From: Gibbula magus
Lineage: Eukaryota > Mollusca > Gastropoda > Trochida > Trochidae
NCBI GenBank assembly: GCA_936450465.1
Contig: OW388304.1
Span: forward strand, 14,489,061 to 14,553,060
Length of the DNA stretch: 64,000 nucleotides
Direction: 5' to 3'
Part shown: positions 55,329 through 64,000 of the stretch, one piece after another
How positions within the stretch are numbered: position 1 is the first letter of the stretch
Layout: each line of letters opens with the position of its first letter
Translations under genes and position numbers: made by a program
Notes under the pieces: model-generated
The model's input: the letters and a program-made list of their open reading frames with translations, nothing else
What the model was told of the DNA's origin: nothing
The model's database searches: none

Positions 55329-55625
55329 CAAGGGGTTGGGATATAGCACAGTGGCTAGTACGTTCGGCTTCGGATCAAGAGGTCCTGGGTTCGAATTTCG
55401 CCAGGGACACGGCAATTTTATCAAATCTGTTCTACACGCAGGAAGGTTTGGGTAAAATGTTACACTGAATTTCAGTTAAATACAACCCATGGTTCGCTAG
55501 TTCCAGCCATTGCTTGCAGGTTTCACCGCAATGCATAGTCACATTGTTTTGCAGGCTTTCTCCCTACAATAACATTAGCAGCCGTGAAATAATCTTGAAA
55601 TCGGCATTAACCCCAACTTCACTTC
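55329..55625 (+). mobile_element. tRNA-derived SINE-like element
   Basis: The head resembles a tRNA gene with a degenerate A box (TAGCACAGTGGCTAGTACG) and a B box (GGTTCGAATTTCGCC) at about 55346 and 55391. The tail, ending GAAATCGGCATTAACCCCAA, resembles the 3' segments of several metazoan SINEs. No proper acceptor stem or CCA-type end is present, so it is not a functional tRNA gene. Confidence 0.6.
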
Positions 55626-56059
55626 ACCGTTTTATCTTAACACTTCTCTAAATATCAATGGACATGTGAACCCTCCACAACTGAGAAATCTAAACAAACA
55701 TCTCTGTAATATCCCAACTATCACATATATAGATGGTTTTGGTTTCCGTTATACAATTAAAGCCGGATTCATAATTGATAATCACAAGTTCAAGTTTCAT
55801 TCTAAGTTCAGTTCGGGTTTTAACTCTATCGGTATTACAGATATCCTGTTTAAACCGTGTAGGTCATTGCCTGAATAAAATGTCACTAAATACGATAATA
55901 GTTTTAATTTTTTTTTAAATAAAGTCGTATTGAATTCATTGTATAATTTGATTGATAAATAATAACATTTTATTGGAATCAGTCATGGCTTCATGAAAGT
56001 GCAAGTGTTAACTGTTCTACATCCACGCTTTACATTCACTAGACGATAAGGGAAGCACG
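55626..56059. other. Region with a short unassigned open frame
   Basis: A plus-strand frame at 55666-55878 (MNPPQLRNLNKHLCN to LFKPCRSLPE) is open but matches no family I know. It could be a decayed exon or element fragment. Otherwise nothing is seen before the PAN-type exon. Confidence 0.3.
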
Positions 56060-56362
56060 ATGAGCGGATGCTACCGACAGCTTATGAAGAAACTGTATGG
56101 AAGAATCCCGTTCATTGGATTGCTTTCTTTGAACGGTGTGTTGGTCAATGCTTCGCTTGACCATAGCGTGACCACGGTGACGACATATCGGTCACAATCT
56201 ACCGCAGGACTCTATGACTGCATAGCAGAATGTCAGGCATCGAGTGTTTGTAAATCGGTTGTTTATAAACCGGACCTGTGTGAATGTGGATTGCGTCGTA
56301 CAAACGTCAGCACCAGAGATTCCACTGACGCGATATATATTGACGTCACAACTTGGGAAATT
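56060..56362 (+). CDS. First exon of a probable secreted PAN/apple-like protein
   Basis: Two in-frame starts: 56060 (MSGCYRQL) and 56084 (MKKLYGRIPFIGLLSLNGVL). The second gives a textbook signal peptide with likely cleavage near VNAS, so it may be the true start. After it come YDCIAECQASSVCKSVVYKP and LCECGLRRTN, the CxxxC...C...C spacing of PAN/apple-type modules. The exon ends at TTWEI before a strong GTAAGT donor at 56363, in phase 0. No following exon is recognisable in the window: the next 7 kb are satellites and a LINE. It may be a live gene with a long first intron or an orphaned exon. Confidence 0.5.
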
Positions 56363-56509
56363 GTAAGTATATCACCTGTGTTATTTGCAAATATTCAATC
56401 ATGTTGTTATGTTCTATTAAATTTGTTAAGCTGCAATGCAATTGCTGGTACTGATCGTGGAAGCCATCAACCAGTATCAACGATCTATTGATTGACAATA
56501 GAAACTATA

Positions 56510-56850
56510 TATTAACACTCAGGGGCAAAAAAACCCCGATATATTAACACTCAGGGGCAACACAAACGATATAGTAACACTCAGGGGCAAAACAAACGAT
56601 ATATTAACACTCAGGGGCAAAACAAACGATATACTAACACTCAGGGGCAAAACAAACGATATATTAACACTCAGGGGCAAAAAAAACGATAAATGCACAC
56701 TCAGGGACAATAGAAACGATATAGTTACACACAGGGGCAAAAGAAACGATATATTAACACCCAGGGGCAAAAGAAACGATATATTTACACTCAGGGGCAA
56801 AAGAAGCGAGACATTTGCACTCAGGGGCACAAGAAGCCATCAAAATATTT
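56510..56850. repeat. 30-bp tandem repeat, about 11 copies
   Basis: Unit TATATTAACACTCAGGGGCA plus AAACAAACGA, repeated at 30-base spacing with scattered substitutions. The period is a multiple of three, which makes a 103-codon minus-strand frame of LPLSVNISFV-like repeats that is incidental. It lies about 150 bases into the putative first intron of the PAN-type gene. Confidence 0.9.
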
Positions 56851-57129
56851 AACACTCAAATAAAATAGCGCCCCTGGATGAAATCGATTTTTGTATGCCA
56901 CATGGCAATTTGTTGAAGTATGTACACACTGACCTCCATCAGGGTGTGATTGATTTTTTATTTCTAAGTCTATTCAAAGAGACTCTGGAAAGAATGTTTG
57001 GCATTGGCGTTAGAACTGTATAAAGCACGTTCTTCTTTGCCTTAAATACGTAGAGCCATTATTGCTTTGTAGAGCGTCATTAAAGTCATTTAATTCATCT
57101 ACTGTAGCGTCTCGCGAAGGAGATTAAAA

Positions 57130-58983
57130 AACCGAACAAGGTGACCCACTATCGCCTTACCTCTTTCTTATCTGTACAGACATTCTGGCACACATGTTGA
57201 AAGAAAATAAAAATATTAAGGGTGTTAGGTTTTTAGAAACTGACTACTTACTCACACAGTTTGCAGATGACACAACAATTATTTTGGATGGAACGGAAAA
57301 ATGTTTTTAAGCAACCCTAAACATACTTAATAAATACGCTGAAATTGCTGGCCTCAAAATATACATAGAAAAAATGTATGGATTGGCTCCACGAAATATT
57401 CAACTATAGAATACTGTCTGACCTATAAGCTAGACTGGAATCAAAGACCCTTTATTCTACTTGGTATCCAGTTTCAACATAACCAGACAGAAATGGTTGA
57501 AAGAAATTATAAAGATAAACTCAAACAAGTTGACAAGACAATGGCAATGTGGTTAAGAAGATATCTTACTTCATTCGGCAGAATAACCGTACTTAAAAGC
57601 TTAATATTACCATCACTAAATCACATGTTTACTATGTTGCCAAACCCAAACAATGATACTATTCAAACTCTACAGAAGAAATGTTTTAAGTTCGTTTGGA
57701 AAGAAAAGCCTGACAAGATTAAACGAAATACTATTATTCAATCGTATAAAGATGGGGGATTAAGGTACCCCTAATTCTGGAAACAATACAAGCTCAAAAA
57801 CTCTCATGGCTACGCAGAACATTCGTACAACAATCTATCATAGCCAATCTTATAAGTTTTGCTGTTCCAACAAAAAGCCTTCATCCCACAGAGATGGGAG
57901 CAAATTATCTAAGGCGCTTCATAATCCCGAATATCAATAATGCTTTTTGGCGAGATGTCTATGAAGCATGGGCAAACATACAATCTCTTCAAACAAATGA
58001 TATTGATACCGCAACTTCACAACAATACAAACGACAATATAACTGTTGGAAAAAAAACTATTATCTATAAACATTACTTGAATGCAAATGTTAAATTCAT
58101 AAATGACTTACTTAAAGAAGGTGGTATTTTTCTGACATATGATGAATTTATTTCCATATACAATGTCAAGACAAATTTTCTAGAATATATGGGTATCATA
58201 AAATCCATCAGAAGTTACCTCCTTTTGCAAGACCAAACTCCTTATAAAATACAACATACATTTATGCCACATAAACTACATATTCATTTCAAAGAACGCA
58301 AAGGGTGCACAATATTCTATTCTGCCTTGCTAAGGAAACATCATTTTCAAGGAAAGCTCAATTGTCAACTTAAATGGGAACGGGATATCAAGGTGGATAT
58401 ATCAGAATCACTCTGCCAAATTTACAATTATATACCCTTCAGAATGACAGGTATTACACATCTAAGATGGCTACATTATAAAATTGTACACATAATTATT
58501 AAAACAAACAGGGACCTATTTAATTATAACTTGATACCATCTGCTTCTTGTATGTTTTGTAATGTTGAAGCTGAATCAATTGTTCATCTATTCTGTGACT
58601 GTGTACATGTAAAAAGGTTATGCCAGCAATTAGTCAACTGGATTGAATATGATACAGGTACAATATTAATTCTAGATGAAAAACATATACTCTTTGGATT
58701 TAAAGAAAAAAGAAATGATGTTCTAAATTTAATCCTCATTGCAACGAAATACTTTATATATGTGAAAAAATGTTCAAACTCGATTCCAAACTTTGTTGGA
58801 TTGAAAAACTACCTTCGTATCGTATATGAAGTTGAGAGATTTACTGCCTTTTCAAACTGTAACTTCGGAAAATTCATTCTTCACTTTTCGGTCATCGTGC
58901 CACAACCTCCTCACATAGCTAGTTCTGAAATAAACAGTTTCTACCATCTGTCCAAAATGTGCGTATATTGTATGTTTAAATGA
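57130..58983 (+). pseudogene. Broken Tx1/L1-like LINE ORF2, C-terminal half
   Basis: Recognisable blocks in order: QGDPLSPYLFLICTDILA, LLTQFADDTTIILDG (RT catalytic box), a stop, AEIAGLKIYIEK, then the open frame 57493-57774 (WLRRYLTSFGRITVLKSLIL, LQKKCFKFVWKEKPDKIKR, YKDGGLRYP), a stop, and the open frame 57940-58983 ending in a zinc-knuckle-like CMFCNVEAESIVHLFCDC. The order and spacing fit the RT palm, thumb and C-terminal zf-RVT region of Tx1/L1-type elements. At least three frame breaks; the 5' part with the endonuclease is absent. The 347-codon frame is unusually long for dead DNA, suggesting fairly recent loss. Confidence 0.83.
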
Positions 58984-60529
58984 CTCATGTAACCAATGCT
59001 CAAAAAATCGATGTACCCATGAAAAACAAATAAAACCGAAGATTTCTAAAAATTAACATTTAAATGGCTTTTGGGGACATGTTGTACCTATGTTCTAGTC
59101 GTATTGCTCAGTCGTTGATTATTTTGCTTTCATGTTTGCTGTAAGAGATAGAGTTTGTGCGTTTTGCCTTAGCCTATGTTATGAAAAAAGGAAACATATT
59201 CAAAGTTGATGGTATTACGCTTGTGTTTGGTTGCTAGGGTTATAGAACAGTGCATCGGCCATCTGAATTCACATTGATAAAACCCAAAATTTAAGGTGTA
59301 TACTATGGACAATGTGCTGGTGGACGAGTGTTTTATGTCATTAGGCATTCTACGATGTGAATTCAGATTTTTGAAAAACGATTTTAATGTTGATTAGGCC
59401 TATTGTTAACTTCGTTTCTAAAAAAGGAATTCAGTAAAACCCTCTCTTCTCGTCTCTGAGATATGTTAGCCATCGATACAAGTGTCAAATATTGTATGTA
59501 AATTATAGATATTCGTCTGACATGACTAACGTCAAACAGAAACATGAACAAAAGAAACCCCTTGAACTATCCAATTCAAGCGAATGTGTGTCAAACAGAA
59601 GTTACACAACATACACAGATTACACCGTTAATTAATTATCAAAGATAATGATAACGATAACGATCGCCTTGAATATCAGTATTTGTTTTCATGTCATCTT
59701 AGTTAATGTTAACACCCACAAGGAATGGTAGGAAAAGTTTGTATATATAGTTGATTTTCATATTTTGCAATAAAAATGCAATAAAAAAACATCCTCGTAG
59801 TCAGACACCAAACGTCAGCACTCATTATCCCTACAACCTTTGCACGCAGCTTGACGTCACAGTAACTGAGTGAATAAGCTGTTGGAGCAAATAGAGAATG
59901 TGTCAAATAGTTAGTGTGCATGATTTTATGGAAGCAGCTATTTTTGCTGTACATAGTTATGTTGTGTACTTGCACTAATCACACTTATATTGCGTGTACT
60001 TGTATCATGTATGCTGATATTCTGTGTATTTGCATCATGCACACTTATATTGTGTCTACTAGCATCGTGAAAAACAATTCTTTAAATTTAAATTTTCTTT
60101 AAAATTCGTTATAAGGAAATGATCGAAATGAAATAACATAAAGCAAACCGACTAATGGGATCCTGTGTGTGTACATGTTCGATGAATGCCATATTCCGAC
60201 AGCTTTTCTGATAATTCAGTTTTTGATAATGCCTATAGCTTATCTTTCCCATTAGTATTTAGACCTTTTTCTTTTTCTTTTCTTTTACTTTCGCTTATCG
60301 GATTTAAAACGATTTATTTGAGTAAAAAAAAAGTTTTTAAAAAACGAAATATGTATAAATCTTCTGGAAAAAATAAGAGTTATTTTGGGAGTTATCAGCG
60401 ATCTCATGGAAATTTATAATTTATGACATAAATGTTGAGCAGTTTTGATAAAGTCAACCTTCCAGTAACCTTTACATAATGTTGTATGTAATGTGGGCGT
60501 TACTGGTTTGATAGTACATGTTTACAATG
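58984..60529. other. Intergenic, minor repeats only
   Basis: No supported gene. A degenerate repeat of about 32 bases (ACTTGTATCATG, ATTTGCATCATG, ACTTATATTG) occurs three times at 59968-60068. The 77-codon frame at 60186-60419 has no family signature. Confidence 0.5.
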
Positions 60530-63500
60530 TTGGCGAACACCTCGTGTTACCACTGTCAGACAGCGATTCATCCACAGTGTTGGCGAACACATTGTGTTAT
60601 CACTGTCAGACGGCGATTCATCCACAGTATTGGCGAACACATCGTGTTATCACTGTCAGACAGCGATTCATCCACAGTGTTGGCGAACACCTCGTGTTAG
60701 CACTGTCAGACAGCGATTCATCCACAGTGTTGGCGAACACCTCGTGTTACCACTGTCAGACTGCGATTCATCCACAGTGTTGTCGAACACCTCGTGTTAC
60801 CACTGTAAGACAGCGATTCATCCACAGTATTGTCGAACACCTCGTGTTACCTCTGTAAGACAGCTATTCATCCACAGTGTTGGCGAACACCTCGTGTTAC
60901 CACTGTCAGACTGCGATTCATCCACAGTGTTGTCGAACACCTCGTGTTACCACTGTCAGACAGCGATTCATCCACAGTGTTGGCGAACACCTCGTGTTAG
61001 CACTGTCAGACAGCTATTCATCCACAGTGTTGGCGAACACCTCGTGTTACCACTGTCAGACTGCGATTCATCCACAGTGTTGTCGAACACCTCGTGTTAC
61101 CACTGTAAGACAGCGATTCATCCACAGTATTGTCGAACTCACCGTGTTACCACTGTAAGACAGCTATTCATCCACAGTGTTGGCGAACACCTCGTGTTAC
61201 CACTGTAAGACAGCGATTCATCCACAGTGTTGGCGAACACCTCGTGTTACCACTGTCAGACAGCGATTTATCCACAGTGTTGTCGAACACCTCGTGTTAC
61301 CTCTGTAAGACAGCTATTCATCCACAGTGTTGGCGAACACATTGTGTTATCACTGTCAGACGGCGATTCATCCACAGTATTGGCGAACACATCGTGTTAT
61401 CACTGTCAGACAGCGATTCATCCACAGTGTTGGCGAACAACTCGTGTTATCACTATCAGACAGCGATTCATCCACAGTGTTGGCGAACACCTCGTGTTAT
61501 CACTGTCAGACAGCGATTCATCCACAGTGTTGGCGAACACCTCGTTACCACTGTCAGACAGCGATTCATCCACAGTGTTGGCGAACACATCGTGTTATCA
61601 CTGTCAGACAGCGATTCATCCACAGTGTTGGCGAACACATCGTGTTACCACTGTCAGACAGGGATTCATCCACAGTATTGTCGAACTCACCGTGTTACCA
61701 CTGTAAGACAGCTATTCATCCACAGTGTTGGCGAACACCTCGTTACCACTGTTAGACAGCTATTCATCCACAGTGTTGGCGAACACCTCGTGTTACCACT
61801 GTCAGACAGCGATTCATCCACAGTGTTGGCTAACACCTCGTGTTACCACTGTCAGACAGGGATTCATCCACAGTATTGTCGAACTCACCGTGTTACCACT
61901 GTAAGACAGCTATTCATCCACAGTGTTGGCGAACACCTCGTGTTATCACTGTCAGACAGCGATTCATCCACAGTGTTGGCGAACACCTCGTGTTACCTCT
62001 GTAAGACAGCTATTCATCCACAGTGTTGGCGAACACCTCGTTACCACTGTAAGACAGCTATTAATCCACAGTGTTGGCGAACACCTCGTGTTACCTCTGT
62101 AAGACAGCGATTCATCCACAGTGTTGGCGAACACCTCGTGTTACCACTGTCAGACAGGGATTCATCCATCGTATTGTCGAACTCACCGTGTTACCACTGT
62201 AAGACAGCTATTCATCCACAGTGTTGGCGAACACATCGTGTTACCACTGTAAGACAGCGATTCATCCACAGTGTTGGCGAACACCTCGTGTTACCACTGT
62301 CAGACAGCGATTCATCCACAGTGTTTGCGAAACACCTCGTTACCACTGGAAGACAGCTATCCATACACAGTGTTGGCAAACACCTCGTGTTATCACTGTC
62401 AGACAGGGATTCATCCACAGTATTGTCGAACTCACCGTGTTACCACTGTAAGACAGCTATTCATCCTAAATGTTGGCGAACACCTCGTGTTATCACTGTC
62501 AGACAGCGATTTATCCACAGTGTTGGCGAACACCTCGTGTTACCTCTGTAAGACAGCTATTCATCCACAGTGTTGGCGAACACCTCGTTACCACTGTTAG
62601 ACAGCTATTCGTCCACAATGTTGGCGAACACCTCGTGTTACCTCTGTAAGACAGCTATTCATCCACAGTGTTGGCGAACACCTCGTTACCACTGTAAGAC
62701 AGCTATTAATCCACAGTGTTGGCGAACACCTCGTGTTACCTCTGTAAGACAGCTATTCATCCACAGTGTTGGCGAACACCTCGTGTTACCACTGGAAGAC
62801 AGCTATCCATCCACAGTATTGTCGAACACCTCGTGTTACCACTGTAAGACAGCTATTCATCCACAGTGTTGGCGAACACCTCGTTACCACTGTTAGACAG
62901 CTATTCGTCCACAGTGTTGGCGAACACCTCGTGTTACCTCTGTAAGACAGCTATTCATCCACAGTGTTGGCGAACACCTCGTTACCACTGTAAGACAGCT
63001 ATTAATCCACAGTGTTGGCGAACACCTCGTGTTACCTCTGTAAGACAGCTATTCATCCACAGTGTTGGCGAACACCTCGTGTTACCACTGTCAGACAGGG
63101 ATTCATCCATCGTATTGTCGAACTCACCGTGTTACCACTGTAAGACAGCTATTCATCCACAGTGTTGGCGAACACATCGTGTTACCACTGTAAGACAGCG
63201 ATTCATCCACAGTGTTGGCGAACACCTCGTGTTACCACTGTCAGACAGCGATTCATCCACAGTGTTTGCGAAACACCTCGTTACCACTGGAAGACAGCTA
63301 TCCATACACAGTGTTGGCAAACACCTCGTGTTATCACTGTCAGACAGGGATTCATCCACAGTATTGTCGAACTCACCGTGTTACCACTGTAAGACAGCTA
63401 TTCATCCTAAATGTTGGCGAACACCTCGTGTTACCACTGTCAGACAGGGATTCATCCACAGTGTTGTCGAACTCACCGTGTTACCACTGTAAGACAGCTA

Positions 63501-63690
63501 TTCATCCACAGTGTTGGCGAACACCTCGTTACCACTGTCAGACAGCTATTCATCCACAGTGTTGGTGAACACCTCGTTACCACTGTCAGACAGCGATTCA
63601 TCCACAGTGTTGGCGAACACATCGTGTTATCACTGCCATACAGCGATTCATCAACAGTGTTGGCGAATACCTCGTGTTACCAATTTCATA
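60530..63690. repeat. 50-bp satellite array, about 63 copies
   Basis: Unit CACTGTCAGACAGCGATTCA then TCCACAGTGTTGGCGAACAC then CTCGTGTTAC, with frequent 46-base variants lacking TGTT or GTGT after CTCGT. Long overlapping frames on the plus strand cycle through the unit because 50 is not a multiple of three; they read CYHCQTAIHPQCWRT-type repeats and are not genes. A block of about 500 bases at 61975-62480 recurs at 62916-63421 with one or few differences. Confidence 0.95.
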
Positions 63691-64000
63691 TACCGATTCA
63701 TCCATTGCTCCCAACCTTCACGTTCATTCTTACATACTATTCTGTCAACCTATGTAAGTAGCTGTACATCTTAAAAGTGTCTGTACCTTAAAGGTTGTGT
63801 AAGTATCTCAGTCGCCATGGCAGTTTGTTCCTCTCTTATCACTGCCGCTAAATGAATTTATGAGGTGTATTACATCGCCATAAAGACATGTTTATGTAAT
63901 AATTGTGTAATTGTCATCTGCGGAATTACTTAGTTGGATATCTAAACATTCAATATATGGGAACATTAAGTTGGTTTATTGAAGATTTCTTTGTGAAATT
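63691..64000. other. Nothing recognised
   Basis: Unique-looking AT-rich sequence after the satellite; no exon, element or array visible. Confidence 0.5.

Noticed and set aside
55329..55410. tRNA gene
   Set aside because: A and B boxes are degenerate, no acceptor stem pairs, and a SINE-like body follows.
56519..56830. 103-codon minus-strand frame of LPLSVNISF-like repeats
   Set aside because: The 30-bp tandem repeat read through; the period explains the frame.
60530..63690. CRISPR-like array
   Set aside because: Units are contiguous with no unique spacers and the context is a eukaryotic genome. The same holds for the 64-bp and 30-bp arrays.
60493..63774. Open frames up to 473 codons with Cys/His-rich repeats
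   Set aside because: Products of the 50-bp satellite read cyclically in three frames; not zinc-finger proteins.

Overview
The window is eukaryotic: AT-rich, with short coding exons bounded by GT/AG introns and many transposon remnants and satellites. The content (a very large secreted MAM-domain protein, CR1-like and Tx1/L1-like LINE debris, and a repeat headed by a CCCCCGCTACG palindrome that I recall from bivalve genomes) suggests a lophotrochozoan, most likely a mollusc. The species is an inference.

Positions 1-36974, minus strand: one gene fills more than half the window. I assembled 63 coding exons. Every junction has a usable GT/AG pair and every phase joins, giving one open reading frame of 10,575 bases (about 3,525 codons) that runs off the left edge of the window. 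It encodes a signal peptide and then 20 MAM domains (M1 to M20, N- to C-terminal) with short Thr/Pro-rich linkers. No other domain type is visible. Most domains use three exons: A (first Cys pair and the FDW core), B (YIE...Cys3...MYG) and C (FEG...GDIAIDD...Cys4), with splice phases 1-1, 1-0 and 0-1. The domains come in triplets a-b-c, a Thr-rich linker follows each c domain, and paired intron positions and residues show a second repeat of nine domains.

The introns hold a 21-bp minisatellite (12358-13856), two copies of a small foldback element, a CR1-type 3' tail, and a 64-bp array (26844-27700) that has amplified an exon end together with its 5' splice site.

Positions 37000-47500: intergenic DNA with small inverted-repeat elements, two of them with clear 9-bp target duplications, and a truncated LINE inserted in a foldback element. 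Positions 47461-54830: a foldback-type element of about 7.4 kb with arms of about 1 kb built from a degenerate TTGACTTTGG repeat. Positions 54831-64000: a tRNA-derived SINE-like unit, the first exon of a probable secreted PAN/apple-type protein (plus strand, 56060), a 30-bp satellite, a broken Tx1/L1-like LINE (57130-58983) and a 50-bp satellite of about 3.2 kb (60530-63690).

No rRNA, CRISPR array, prokaryotic operon or intact transposase was found.
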